A stretch of 64,000 nucleotides of DNA, taken from contig NZ_JAJQQP010000013.1 in the NCBI RefSeq assembly GCF_028994805.1, positions 1-64,000 of the forward strand, read 5' to 3'. Positions 42,732 through 51,604 of the stretch are shown here, piece after piece. The translations under genes and the position numbers were made by a program. The notes under the pieces were generated by a model. It was not told where the DNA came from, made no database searches, and was given only the letters and a program-made list of their open reading frames with translations. The stretch comes from Promicromonospora iranensis. GTDB lineage: Bacteria > Actinomycetota > Actinomycetes > Actinomycetales > Cellulomonadaceae. Each line of letters begins with the position of its first letter. The first letter of the stretch is position 1.

Positions 42732-43176
42732 CCCGTTCGCTGCTTCCAGCGCAGCACCGTCCAGCGCAGCACCGGGGGCCGCTCCCGGCCGTGACGACAG
42801 AAGCGTGGGAGAGCTCGTCGGTGAGGTCAGCCGCGACCTCTCGGCGCTGATCCGCCAGGAGGTCGAGCTCGCGAAGGCCGAGGCCGCGCAGTCCGCCAAG
42901 CGTGCGGGGAAGGGCGCCGGGATGTTCGGCGGCGCCGGCGTGGCGGGCCACATGGTCCTGCTGTTCCTGTCGCTCGCCCTGTGGTGGGCGCTGGGCTCGG
43001 TCATGGGCGGTGGCTGGTCGGCGCTGGTCGTGGCCGGCGTCTGGGCCGTGATCGCCGCGGTGCTCGCGATGCGCGGGCGCAGCGAGCTCAAGTCGGTCGA
43101 GGGGCTGCCGCAGACCGCTGACTCGGTCAAGAAGATCCCCGACGCACTGCGAGGACACGAGGAGAGGAACTCATGA
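42715..43176 (+). CDS. Holin-X family (actinobacterial, PF07332-type) membrane protein
   Basis: ATG 42715 lies within the end of the preceding gene. The 153-residue protein has the family pattern SVGELVGEVSRDLSALIRQEVELAKAE, then two close membrane helices (GHMVLLFLSLALWWALG and ALVVAGVWAVIAAVLAM) and a short charged end. The name Holin-X comes from similarity to holins, but here it is a chromosomal operon gene between stress-protein genes, not a lysis gene. Confidence 0.88.
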   Translation: MSSTRDPFAASSAAPSSAAPGAAPGRDDRSVGELVGEVSRDLSALIRQEVELAKAEAAQSAKRAGKGAGMFGGAGVAGHMVLLFLSLALWWALGSVMGGGWSALVVAGVWAVIAAVLAMRGRSELKSVEGLPQTADSVKKIPDALRGHEERNS

Positions 43177-43799
43177 GCACCAGCGATCCCAACGAGATCC
43201 GGGAGAACATCGAGCGCACGCGCGAGGAGCTGAGCCATGACGTCGACACGCTCGGCGACCGAGTGACTCCCAGCCACATCGCGGAGCGGCAGAAGGAGAA
43301 GGTGAAGTCCCGCGTGACCGACGTCAAGGAGCGGGTGATGGGCAAGGCGCACCACACCATGGACTCCGCGGGCGACACGAGCCACGACATGGCGGACAAG
43401 GGACGCGAGAAGGCGGCATCGGTCGCCGACTCCGCCCGGCACAGCGCCTCGTCCGCGGCGGACTCCGTTCGCTCGGCCCCGCGCGCGGTGCGGGAGCGGA
43501 CGGAGGGCAACCCGCTGGCCGTCGGCCTGGTCGCCTTCGGGGTCGGGTTCGCGCTCGCGTCCCTCATCCCCTCCACCCGTACCGAGCAGCGCGCGGCGAC
43601 GGCGGCGAAGGAGAAGGCCGGACCGCTCGTCGACGACATCAAGTCGACGGCGAGCGACGTCGCGCACGACCTCGAGGAGCCGGCGAAGGAGAGCGTGGAG
43701 GGCGTCCGGGACGCCGCGAAGGACGCGGCGCAGTCGGTCGGCCAGCACGGTCGGGAGGCCGCTGACGACGTCCGCTCACGAGCGGCCGGCAACGGCTGA
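43173..43799 (+). CDS. DUF3618 protein
   Basis: The 208-residue protein begins with the DUF3618 motif NEIRENIERTREELSHDVDTLGDRV (short blocks IERTREELSHDVD and LGDRVTP). It continues with long Ala/Lys/Glu helices similar to apolipophorin/LEA repeats, a single membrane helix (NPLAVGLVAFGVGFALASL) and another amphipathic region (SDVAHDLEEPAKESVEG). ATGA overlap with the Holin-X gene indicates coupled translation. The family is linked to membrane stress without a proven activity. Confidence 0.88.
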   Translation: MSTSDPNEIRENIERTREELSHDVDTLGDRVTPSHIAERQKEKVKSRVTDVKERVMGKAHHTMDSAGDTSHDMADKGREKAASVADSARHSASSAADSVRSAPRAVRERTEGNPLAVGLVAFGVGFALASLIPSTRTEQRAATAAKEKAGPLVDDIKSTASDVAHDLEEPAKESVEGVRDAAKDAAQSVGQHGREAADDVRSRAAGNG

Positions 43800-43808
43800 C
43801 CTGCCGTT

Positions 43809-43846
43809 GGCCGGTGCCGGCCGGCAACTGCCGGCCGGCACCGGCC
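43809..43846 (+). terminator. Perfect 16-bp GC hairpin between DUF3618 and YihY genes
   Basis: ggccggtgccggccgg (43809-43824) pairs fully with 43831-43846 around a 6-nt loop. It starts ten bases after the DUF3618 stop. It should end most transcripts of the three-gene cassette, or act as a partial terminator before the YihY gene at 43915. Confidence 0.75.
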
Positions 43847-43914
43847 GACTGCCTGTCCGGTCGACCCTGCGCCGGTTCTGCCGGCCTGCGCCGACCTCGT
43901 CCTGGGGAGATGAC

Positions 43915-45081
43915 ATGAGCGACATCAACGACGACCGGTCCGGCGCGGCGGACCGCACCGATGTGCCGGCGCCCGACGACCGGCGCAAGCCGGACACACC
44001 GCCGGCGCTGCACGGCAGGACGTGGACATACGTGCTGCGCAACAGCGTCCGCCAGTTCTCGCGCGACCAGTGCACCGACCTGGCCGCGGGGTTGACGTAC
44101 TTCGCCGTGCTCGCCGCGGCACCCGCACTGCTGGCGCTGGTCTCGGTGCTCGGGCTCGTGAGCAACGGGGGACAGGCGGTCGAGCGCGTCATCGGCACGA
44201 TGGACGGCGTCCTGCCGCCGGACGTGCTGGCGGTGGTGCAGCCGCTCGTGGAGAACGCCGCCGGGGGCGGCGGCCGGGCCGGGTTCGCTCTGATCCTCGG
44301 TGTCGCACTGGCCCTGTGGTCGGCGTCCGGGTACGTCGGCGCCTTCGGGCGAGCGATGAACCGGGTCTACGAGATCGACGAGGGGCGACCCGTGTGGAAG
44401 CTCCGCCCGGTGATGCTGCTGGTCACCCTGGTGGCCGTCGTCATCGCCGCGCTGATCGTGGCGGCGCTCGCGCTCAGCGGGCCGGTCGCGCAGGCGGTCG
44501 GCGACGCCGTCGGCCTGGGCTCGACGGCGGTGACGGTCTGGAGCATCGCCAAGTGGCCGGTGGTACTGCTGCTGGTCGTGGTGCTCGTGGCGATCCTCTA
44601 CCACGTCACCCCGAACGTGCGACAGCCCAAGATGCGCTGGCTCAGCGTGGGCGCGTTCGTCGCGATCCTGGTGTGGATCCTTGCGTCCGCCGCGTTCGGT
44701 CTGTACGTCGCGACGTTCTCGAACTACGACGCCACATACGGCTCGCTGGCCGGCATCATCGTGTTCCTCCTCTGGCTCTGGATCACGAATCTCGCCCTGC
44801 TCTTCGGCGCCGAGCTGGACGCCGAGCTCGAGCGCGGCCGGGAGCTCCAGGGCGGTATCGCCGCCGAGGAGACGGTGCAGCTGCCGCCCAAGGACGCCCG
44901 TGCGAGCGAGAAGCGGGAGGCAAAGCGTCTCAAGGAGGTCGAGCGTGGCCGGGAGCTGCGTCTCGCGGCCCAGCGGTCGGCCGATGACGAGCGGGGTGAC
45001 GGCGACCGCACGGAGGCCGGGGACCGCGCGGGCAGCCGGGCCGACCATCGCGCAGACCGCCAGGCCGACCACCGAGCCTGA
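43915..45081 (+). CDS. YihY/BrkB-family membrane protein
   Basis: The 388-residue protein shows DLAAGLTYFAVLAAAPALLALVSVLG, the first-helix signature of the YihY/virulence-factor BrkB family. ALWSASGYVGAFGRAMNRVYEIDEGRP and GSLAGIIVFLLWLWITNLALLFGAELDAELERGR follow, giving six helices. The C-terminal 70 residues are charged and repetitive (DRAGSRADHRADRQADHRA). The family's transport or envelope role is unclear (older RNase BN naming is wrong). ATG 43915 follows GGGGAG. Confidence 0.9.
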   Translation: MSDINDDRSGAADRTDVPAPDDRRKPDTPPALHGRTWTYVLRNSVRQFSRDQCTDLAAGLTYFAVLAAAPALLALVSVLGLVSNGGQAVERVIGTMDGVLPPDVLAVVQPLVENAAGGGGRAGFALILGVALALWSASGYVGAFGRAMNRVYEIDEGRPVWKLRPVMLLVTLVAVVIAALIVAALALSGPVAQAVGDAVGLGSTAVTVWSIAKWPVVLLLVVVLVAILYHVTPNVRQPKMRWLSVGAFVAILVWILASAAFGLYVATFSNYDATYGSLAGIIVFLLWLWITNLALLFGAELDAELERGRELQGGIAAEETVQLPPKDARASEKREAKRLKEVERGRELRLAAQRSADDERGDGDRTEAGDRAGSRADHRADRQADHRA

Positions 45082-45182
45082 GCGGCGCCCGGCCCGGGGC
45101 CCGGGCACAGAGCGCAGGCCCCGGGGCCGGAACCCGACCCAACCCGACCAACCCGACCTGACCCAACCTGGAGGGAGCCGGC

Positions 45183-45410
45183 ATGACGACGTCGGACGAG
45201 ACACGGACGGCACACCCCGCGGACGTCACCGTCACCGCGTGCCCCGACGGGCCGCTGCTGGTCCGCGGCCCGGCGACGATCCTGGGGCCGGACGGCGAGC
45301 CCGTCCCGCGCCGTCGGGCCACCGTGGCGCTGTGCCGCTGCGGAGGTACCGCGATCGCGCCCTGGTGCGACGGGACGCACAAGGTGAACGGCTACCGCTC
45401 CGAGGGCTGA
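45183..45410 (+). CDS. CDGSH-type iron-sulfur protein
   Basis: The 75-residue protein contains ALCRCGGTAIAPWCDGTHKVNG. The three Cys and one His (C-x-C...C-D-G-x-H) ligate a [2Fe-2S] cluster as in mitoNEET-like proteins. Such small proteins carry electrons or clusters. ATG 45183 follows TGGAGGG. Its 3' end overlaps the convergent epimerase gene by 19 bp. It pairs functionally with the iron redox enzyme at 40378 in many genomes. Confidence 0.9.
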   Translation: MTTSDETRTAHPADVTVTACPDGPLLVRGPATILGPDGEPVPRRRATVALCRCGGTAIAPWCDGTHKVNGYRSEG

Positions 45411-46993
45411 GCGAGCGGCCGGCCGCGGAACGCCCGCTGCCGCAGGTACGCGTGGAACCGGTCGAACAGCTCGAGCTGCCGGTGGTCGAGGTCGATGAGC
45501 CCGTCGAGCTGATCGGGGTCCAGCCCGATATCGTCGGCGTGCTCGCGCAGGGTCTGCCACCCGCCGATCCTGGCCAGGATCGCGGACCGTATGAGCTCCA
45601 CCTCCAGGACCGGCGACATCGGCGACCGGCGGACGACCCGGCCGTTCAGCTTCAGGCGGCCCGACTTCTCGGCGAACCACGCGGCCACCTGGCGGTGCCG
45701 ACGGAACGGCACGCCGAGGCCGTCCATCAGGTCGCGGTACAGCTCGCGCTGGCCGCGCAGCTGCTCGGTCACCTCCGCCAGCTCGGCGTGGAACGGGGTG
45801 TCGCGGTAGCTGCGGGTCATGAGCTCCATGCGCTCCAGGGCCGCCGTCGCGCCGGTGAGGTGGTCGGAGAGGTACAGGGCGAAGAGCTCCCGGTCCATCG
45901 AGTCCGGGATCCGCAGGTCGCCGCGGTGCCGCAGCGGCATGACGGACCCGCCGGCCGGTCGGGGGCTCGCCGGGCGCAGCGGAGCAGACCGCGTGCCCTG
46001 ACCGACCGCCATCCCGGCGAGCAGCTCCTCGACCGCCTGCGCGGCGGTCCGGCGCGGCGCCCACCCCAGCTCCGTCCTGATCCGGGTCGTGTCGAGCACC
46101 GGGACGCTCATCGCCATGTCGAGCCAGCCCGGGTCCGCCCGCACCAGGCGGCCGTCGTACGCGGCCACCAGCGCCGCGCGGACGGCGGCGGGCGGCACCT
46201 CGACCAGCCGCCCGTGGCCGACGATGCGCGCCAGGTCGGCCCCGCGGAGCAGGTCGTCCGCGGCCACGTTGAACGCGCCGCTGGCCCGCTCGACGACCAC
46301 GCGCCGGTAGGCGTCCGCCACGTCGTCGGCGTGGGTGGCCTGCAGCCGCAGGCCCGTGGGCAGCGGCAGCGCCGGCAGCCGGCCCTGACGCAGGATCTGC
46401 ACCGGCACGAGCGGCCCCAGGAAGTACCGCACCACCGACTGCGCGGCGTCCGCCTGGAAGATCAGCGACGGGCGCAGGCGGGCCACCGCCAGCTCGGGGT
46501 GCGCGGCCTCCAGCTCGTCGAGCACCCGCTCCTGCGCGGCCTTGTCCACGCTGTAGTGCGACGTCCCGATCCCCTGGGTGGGCCAGTCCTCGCGCCTCGG
46601 CTCGTCGTCGTCGACGGGGGAGTACGCCCCGACCGAGGAGGCGGCGACCAGGTGCGGCACACCGGCGCGGACCACCGCCTCGCCCACCCGGCGGGTGCCC
46701 TCCACGTGGGTGCGGCGCAGCAGGTCGCGCTCGCGGTTCGGCTGGACCAGCCACGCGAGGTGGACGACGGCGTCCGCGCCCGCGAACAGCTCGGCGAGCC
46801 GCGCGACCACCGTCTCGGTGTCCTCGGCCGCTACGTCGACCGGTGCCCACTCGGCATGCCGGTACGGGTCGGCGCTCCGGTCGGGCAGCCGTCGGGCGAT
46901 GCCCAGCACCGACGTGACCTGCGGCTCCTGGTGCAGGGCCCGCAGGAGGGCGGTCCCGGCGTTCCCTGTGGCTCCCACGACGGCTACGCGCAT
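45392..46993 (-). CDS. NAD-dependent epimerase fused to a ferritin-like C-terminal domain
   Basis: Residues 1 to about 325 are an extended SDR: RVAVVGATGNAGTALLRAL (NAD loop), ADAVVHLAWLVQPN, VAASSVGAYSP, SHYSVDKAAQE (Y-x3-K), ATHADDVADAYRR and TELGWAPRRTAAQAVEELL. Residues about 365-533 form an all-helical unit (DRELFALYLSDHLTGATAALERMELM, then AELAEVTEQLRGQRELYRDLMDGLG and AWFAEKSGRLKLNGRV). This is a widespread stand-alone actinobacterial protein with a ferritin-like look. The fusion joins dehydrogenase chemistry to it. The SDR part may be annotated alone elsewhere. Confidence 0.82.
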   Translation of the reverse strand: MRVAVVGATGNAGTALLRALHQEPQVTSVLGIARRLPDRSADPYRHAEWAPVDVAAEDTETVVARLAELFAGADAVVHLAWLVQPNRERDLLRRTHVEGTRRVGEAVVRAGVPHLVAASSVGAYSPVDDDEPRREDWPTQGIGTSHYSVDKAAQERVLDELEAAHPELAVARLRPSLIFQADAAQSVVRYFLGPLVPVQILRQGRLPALPLPTGLRLQATHADDVADAYRRVVVERASGAFNVAADDLLRGADLARIVGHGRLVEVPPAAVRAALVAAYDGRLVRADPGWLDMAMSVPVLDTTRIRTELGWAPRRTAAQAVEELLAGMAVGQGTRSAPLRPASPRPAGGSVMPLRHRGDLRIPDSMDRELFALYLSDHLTGATAALERMELMTRSYRDTPFHAELAEVTEQLRGQRELYRDLMDGLGVPFRRHRQVAAWFAEKSGRLKLNGRVVRRSPMSPVLEVELIRSAILARIGGWQTLREHADDIGLDPDQLDGLIDLDHRQLELFDRFHAYLRQRAFRGRPLAQPSER

Positions 46994-47126
46994 GGAGACA
47001 CCGTCGCACCGGGCCGGGTCGCTCGCATCCGGCGCCGCACCGCGGGCGGGACCGTGCGGGCAAGCCCGTGCGGGCGGCGCCGCGTGCCCCCATGCTGGCG
47101 GTATGCCCGGCGCTAGTGTCCACCGT

Positions 47127-47888
47127 ATGAACCGGTCGAGCGACGGCGATCTCACGATCGTCGGGTACGTCCGCGCGCCACGGGAGGCCGACCGGGCGGT
47201 GGTGCTCGTGCACGGCGTGGGCTCGTCGTCGCGGGCCTACCAGCGGCTCGCCGACCACCTCGTGGCGCACGGCGTGGTCCACGCCGTCGACCTGCCGGGT
47301 TTCGGTTCGTCACCGCACCTGAGCCGCGACGTCACGATCCCGGAGCACGCAGGCGCCGTCGCCCGGTACGTGCGGGAGCACGTGCTCGACGCCGGGCTGC
47401 CGGCACCCGTCGTCGTCGGGCACTCCATGGGTGCGCAGGTCGTGGGCCAGCTGCTCGCGGACCACCCCGACGTGGCGTCCGCCGGCGTCCTGATCGGCCC
47501 GACGGCGGTACCCGGCGCGCGAACCATCCCGCGCCAGGCGGCACGCCTGGCCGTCGACGCCGTCGGGGAGTCGCCGCGGACCATCGGGGTGCTGCTCGTC
47601 GACGCCCTCGTGCGCTGCAGCATCCCTTACTACCTCTGGCAGCTGCGCCACGTCGTCGACTTCCGGCTGGAGGACGTGCTGCCCCGGTCCACCGTCCCGG
47701 TGGTGATGGTCCGCGGCGTGCGCGACGCGGTGGCGTCCCAGCGCTGGACCAAGGAGCTCGCGGCGGCGGCGCCGTTCGGCCAGCAACGCACGGTCCAGGG
47801 CCGGCACCACGCCATGGACGCCGATCCCGACGGCGTGGCGGAGATCGTGCTCCAGACCTGGCGGTCGGCGGGACGGGGCATCGCGTGA
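47127..47888 (+). CDS. Alpha/beta hydrolase
   Basis: The 253-residue enzyme has AVVLVHGVGSSSRAYQRLADHL (oxyanion loop), VDLPGFGSSP, and VVVGHSMGAQVVGQLL with the nucleophile Ser in GHSMG. TVPVVMVRGVRDAVAS holds the Asp region and VQGRHHAMDADP the catalytic His. The fold is that of esterase/lipase-type hydrolases without a known substrate. ATG 47127 gives the expected length, and the stop overlaps the next hydrolase start. Confidence 0.88.
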   Translation: MNRSSDGDLTIVGYVRAPREADRAVVLVHGVGSSSRAYQRLADHLVAHGVVHAVDLPGFGSSPHLSRDVTIPEHAGAVARYVREHVLDAGLPAPVVVGHSMGAQVVGQLLADHPDVASAGVLIGPTAVPGARTIPRQAARLAVDAVGESPRTIGVLLVDALVRCSIPYYLWQLRHVVDFRLEDVLPRSTVPVVMVRGVRDAVASQRWTKELAAAAPFGQQRTVQGRHHAMDADPDGVAEIVLQTWRSAGRGIA

Positions 47889-48628
47889 CCGAACGACGTC
47901 GCTCGCCCGGCGGCGCGCTCGCGCGCCTTGGCGTCCGGGCCGCCGACTACGCATGGGCCGCCGACCGGCAGCTGCGTCACCTCGTCCGGCGCCCGGCACT
48001 GCCCGCAGCGCCCGCAGCGGAGAGGGGCGCGACGGGGGACCGCTCAGGCGGGCGGGCGCCCGTCGTGCTTTTGCCCGGCATCTACGAGACGTGGGAGTTC
48101 CTGGGTCCCGTGGCGACGGCGCTCGCCCGCGCGGGGCACCCCGTCCACGCCGTGCCCGGCCTCGGCTACAACGCACGGCCCGTTCCGGAAGCGGCAGACA
48201 GGGTGGTCGAGCACCTCGAACGGACCGGGCTGTGCGACGCCGTCCTCGTCGCGCACAGCAAGGGCGGGCTCATCGGCAAGCGGGTGCTGCTCTCGGCGGC
48301 GAGCGACCAGGTGCTCGGCATGGTCGCCATCGCCACGCCGTTCACCGGCTCCCGCTGGGCGCGGTACATGGTCTCGAGGGCGCTGCGGTCGTTCGACCCG
48401 CGTGACCCGGTGCTGCTGGCGCTCGCGGGCGAGCTGCTCGTCAACGAGCGCATCACCGCCGTGTACCCGCACTTCGACCCGCACATCCCCGAGACCGGCC
48501 ACCTGGCGGGCGCACGGAACGTCGAGCTCCCGCTGTCGGGACACTTCCGGCCGCTCGGTCACCCCTTGCTCGTCGACACCGTCGTGCGCGAGGTGGCGCG
48601 GGTGGAGGCCGAGCACCCGGTCACGTGA
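47885..48628 (+). CDS. Lipase/triacylglycerol-hydrolase-like protein
   Basis: GTG 47885 overlaps the preceding stop. Of 247 residues, VVLLPGIYETWEFLGPVATALARAG is the N-terminal block and VLVAHSKGGLIGKRVLL carries the nucleophile Ser. VGMVAIATPFTGSRWARYM-type sequence, ITAVYPHFDPHIPET and LPLSGHFRPLGHPLLVD supply the later acid and His. It fits the PGAP1/lipase-like alpha/beta hydrolases. There is no signal peptide. It likely acts with the neighbouring hydrolase on lipids. Confidence 0.82.
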   Translation: MTERRRSPGGALARLGVRAADYAWAADRQLRHLVRRPALPAAPAAERGATGDRSGGRAPVVLLPGIYETWEFLGPVATALARAGHPVHAVPGLGYNARPVPEAADRVVEHLERTGLCDAVLVAHSKGGLIGKRVLLSAASDQVLGMVAIATPFTGSRWARYMVSRALRSFDPRDPVLLALAGELLVNERITAVYPHFDPHIPETGHLAGARNVELPLSGHFRPLGHPLLVDTVVREVARVEAEHPVT

Positions 48629-48665
48629 CCTCGGCCGGTGGTCCTGGTCCGCGCTCTCGGCCCGA

Positions 48666-48727
48666 GAGTCTGGCCCGGAACTCTGCCCGACACTCTGCCC
48701 CGAGAATCTGGCCGAGAATCTGGCCCC
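48666..48727. repeat. Short degenerate direct repeats before the glycosylase gene
   Basis: cgagaatctggc is repeated back to back at 48701-48712 and 48713-48724, preceded by similar ctctgccc units. The repeats fill the gap between the lipase-like and glycosylase genes. Confidence 0.6.
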
Positions 48728-48767
48728 GGATTCCGGCGCGCGAGCTCCCGCATGGTCCACTGGGACG

Positions 48768-49688
48768 GTGCTCACCGTCCGCCACAGCTCGCCTCGCCGG
48801 CTCGACGTCGCCCTGACGCTCGGGCCGCTGGGGCACGGGCCCGCGGACCCGACGTTCCGCCGGACGCCGGACGGGACGGTCTGGCGGACGTCCCTCCTGC
48901 CCACCGGCCCGGTGACGCAGCGCTTCGTGCCGGCCGGTCCGCACGAGGTGGTGGTGCACCTGTGGGGCGACGGTGCCAGGGAGGCCGCCGAGACGCTGCC
49001 GACGCTGCTCGGCGAGGACGACGACGTCACGGACTTCGCGCCGCCACCCCAGGTGCGCGACGCGCACCGCCGTGCCGCCGTCGGCATGCGGATGGCGCGC
49101 AGCGGCCGGGTGCTGGAGGCCCTCGTGCCCGCGGTGCTGGAGCAGCGGGTGCAGACCGTGACGGCGCACCGGGCGTGGCAGTGGCTCGTCCGGCGGTACG
49201 GCACACCGGCACCGGGTCCGACGCCGGACGGCGTGCGCGGCGGGCTGCGGGTCGTCCCGGACGCGCGCACGTGGACCCGAGTTCCGGTGTGGGACTGGCA
49301 CCGCGCCGGCGTCGACCCCGGACGTGCCCGCACCGTGGCGCGCTGCGCCCTGGTGGCGCCGCGCCTCGAGGAGGCCTGCGCGATGGCGCCCGCCGAGGCC
49401 CGTGCGCGACTGCAGAAGGTGCAGGGCGTCGGGGTGTGGACGTCGGCGGAGGTGGCGCAGCGTGCCTTCGGTGACCCGGACGCCGTCTCGGTGGGCGACT
49501 TCCACCTGCCCGCCGCTGTCGGCTGGGCGCTGTCCGGCGAGCGCACGGACGACGCCGGCATGCTCCGGCTGCTGGCGCCCTATGCCCCGCACCGGCACCG
49601 GGTGGTCCGGCTGCTCATGATCGACGGGCGGCACAAGGCGCCGCGTCGCGGGCCCAAGCTGCCGATCGCGGACTACCGCGCGTTCTGA
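48768..49688 (+). CDS. DNA-3-methyladenine glycosylase II-like (HhH-GPD) protein
   Basis: The 306-residue protein resembles AlkA-type base-excision glycosylases. The HhH-GPD core includes VLEQRVQTVTAHRAWQWLVRRYG, ARLQKVQGVGVWTSAEVAQRAFG (helix-hairpin-helix) and DAVSVGDFHLPAAVG, whose Asp is the expected catalytic residue. The N-terminal part (RHSSPRRLDVALTLGPLGHGP) matches an AlkA_N-like beta sheet. GTG 48768 is used because the longer frame runs back through the lipase gene. It removes alkylated bases from DNA. Confidence 0.85.
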   Translation: MLTVRHSSPRRLDVALTLGPLGHGPADPTFRRTPDGTVWRTSLLPTGPVTQRFVPAGPHEVVVHLWGDGAREAAETLPTLLGEDDDVTDFAPPPQVRDAHRRAAVGMRMARSGRVLEALVPAVLEQRVQTVTAHRAWQWLVRRYGTPAPGPTPDGVRGGLRVVPDARTWTRVPVWDWHRAGVDPGRARTVARCALVAPRLEEACAMAPAEARARLQKVQGVGVWTSAEVAQRAFGDPDAVSVGDFHLPAAVGWALSGERTDDAGMLRLLAPYAPHRHRVVRLLMIDGRHKAPRRGPKLPIADYRAF

Positions 49689-49716
49689 GCGGGAGCCTCT
49701 GCGGGCTCGTGCGGAT

Positions 49717-49775
49717 CGCTGTGGGCTGTTGTGGCCTGGCGCGGGTTGCTGTGGCCTGGCGCGGGCCGCTGTGGG
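49717..49775. repeat. 20-bp period tandem repeat upstream of the HNH gene
   Basis: gtggcctggcgcggg occurs at 49731-49745 and 49751-49765, with partial copies on both sides (gctgtggg). The array lies in the 315-bp region between the glycosylase stop and the HNH start; the rest of that region holds the promoter and a LexA-like box. Confidence 0.75.
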
Positions 49776-49929
49776 GCCGCAGGGATGTGGGCCGTGCGGC
49801 CTGTCGGGAATGCCTGCCCGTGGATCAGCCGAGCTGCATGCGTGCCTGCGTAGAGGCGAACTGCGGTGCTCGCGCGTTCTTACGCAGAGGGCAGAAGAAT
49901 GCGCGCATGTCACTGGCTCGACCTAGGAT

Positions 49930-49943
49930 CGAACAAACGTCCG
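49930..49943 (+). promoter_or_regulatory. Candidate LexA (SOS) box upstream of DUF222/HNH gene
   Basis: CGAACAAACGTCCG matches the Gram-positive LexA consensus CGAAC-N4-GTTCG at all but one of ten fixed positions. It is 60 bp before the HNH start. Related 13E12 genes of mycobacteria are known members of the SOS regulon, which makes the site plausible. Confidence 0.5.
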
Positions 49944-50003
49944 AGTCGATGGCAGGCGCCAACTACTCTTCTTGAGTCATGAACTACGTGGAGGTGAGCT
50001 GGT

Positions 50004-51578
50004 ATGCACGAGGGACCGTTCGAAGACCGCGTGTCCGGTGCACTCCTGGATGAGGGTGCGCCCGTCAACACGCCGCCGGACATGCCGCCGGATTGGCTGC
50101 CGGACATGCCGCCGGACATGCCACCGGGTTGGCCGCCTGATGCCGTGCCGGTGGTGTTGTGGCCGGAGGACTTTCTGCGTCTGGCGTTGTCCGGTGCGCC
50201 CGGGGTGCGGTTGGCGCGGGTGGTCGCGGAGGCGATCGATCTGGACGGGAACCTGGACGGTGGCCTGGATGGTGGTGTGCTCGTCGCTGAGGACTCGGGT
50301 GTAGCTCCGGCTCCGGCTCCGGCTCCGGGTGCTGGTGCTGGTTCGGGTGCGTTGGCGCAGCTGTCGGATGATGCGCTGGGTGATCTGGTGGCGGCGTGCG
50401 GGCGGTTGCAGTCGTGGGCTGCGGGTATGCAGGCCCGGGTGGTGGCTGAACGTGCCGGGAGGGAGACGCACCCGTTGGCGCACAACAGTCTGGTCGGGCA
50501 GGTCACCAGCGAGCTGGTGGTCACCGAACGAGAAGCCACCGAGGTGGTCACCCGTGCCGAGTCCGGGATTCAGCACCCGTCGGTGATCGCGGCGTTGGTC
50601 GCAGGGCGGATCGATACCCGTAAGGCCCACACCCTGCTGCGCTCCGCGACCCAGCTGACGGTCGCGCAGCGGGCGGAGGCGATCGACCGGTTCCTGCCGC
50701 AGGCGCCGCGGCGGACATGGAAGTGGTTGCAGGCCCGGATGCTCGCGTTCGCGAAGAACCTGCACGGTGCCGCGGCCACCGCCCGGGCCGAGGCGCAGCG
50801 CCGGAGCGTGCAGGTGGACCGGGCGGAGAACGACATGGGCTGGCTGTCCGCGTACCTGCCCGCGACGGATGCCGCAGCGGTGTGGGGCGTGGTCGACGAC
50901 CTGGCCCACCAGCTGCGTCATGCCGCTGGTGAGGAGCGGACCCTGAGCCAGCTGCGTGCGGACTGTCTGACCGGGATCGTCACCGGCCGCCTCCTACCCG
51001 CCGACCGGTTCACCGACGCCGGCACGGACCCCGACGCAGCCTCTGGCACTGGCACCGAGGCCGACACCGAGGCCGTTAGGGGCGAGCAGGCGCCGGTGTG
51101 TACGTGTGGGGGTCGGGCGCCCGTGCAGCAGATCGTGCAGGAGGTCGTGCGACCGGTGCGGGTCGTCCCGGCCCGGCCCGTGGTCCGGGTCACCGTCCCG
51201 GCCAGCGCCCTGCTCGGCCTGGACGACGCTCCCGGGCACCTGGACGGTTACGGACCGGTCCCCGCCGAGACCGCCCGGATCATCGCGGCCGACGCGACCT
51301 GGCGACGCCTGCTGACCGACCCCACGACCGGGATCCTGACCGACTACTCCACGACCACCTACCAACCCGGCAAGATCCTGCGCACCGCGGTCCAGACCCG
51401 CGACGAGACCTGCACCTTCCCGGGCTGCGAGACTCCAGCGGTCCGCTGCGACCTCGACCACATCAAACCCTTCGACCACCACCATCGGAGCGCGGCCGGC
51501 AGCGGGACGCACGACCGCCTACCCGGGCAGACCCGCGCCCAGAACCTGCACGCCCTGTGCCGCAAGCATGAGCGATAA
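50004..51578 (+). pseudogene. DUF222/HNH endonuclease, 5' part, interrupted at codon 522
   Basis: The gene begins MHEGPFEDRVSG after GGAGGTG. A proline repeat (PPDMPPD units, residues 24-45) and an Ala/Pro stretch precede the DUF222 domain (LSDDALGDLVAACGRLQSWAAGMQARVVAE to about residue 400). The HNH motif follows: RDETCTFPGCETPAVRCDLDHIKPFDHH and AQNLHALCRKH. It stops after CRKHER because the integrated element supplies the next bases. Relatives continue CRKHH-x-LKT-H. That continuation is found at 60389. DUF222/HNH proteins (13E12 type) are probable DNA-damage-linked nucleases. Disruption removes the end of the HNH domain. Confidence 0.9.
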
Positions 51579-51590
51579 CTGTAGAGGGGG
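51545..51590. other. attL junction of the integrated element
   Basis: The host gene ends at CA (51567-51568, in codon 522) and element DNA follows. The element arm reads TGA next to the CA and GGGGG 17 bases further (51586-51590), mirrored by TCA and CCCCC at the other end of the element. The integrase gene starts 36 bp inside. Confidence 0.8.
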
Positions 51591-51604
51591 AATAGGATGG
51601 GGGC

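Noticed and set aside
42715-43176. A phage holin and hence a second prophage
   Set aside because: Holin-X family genes are chromosomal stress-operon genes in actinobacteria; there are no phage genes around it.
46578-47126. Upstream extension of the alpha/beta hydrolase frame
   Set aside because: It runs antisense through the start of the epimerase gene and has no domain; ATG 47127 gives the normal length.
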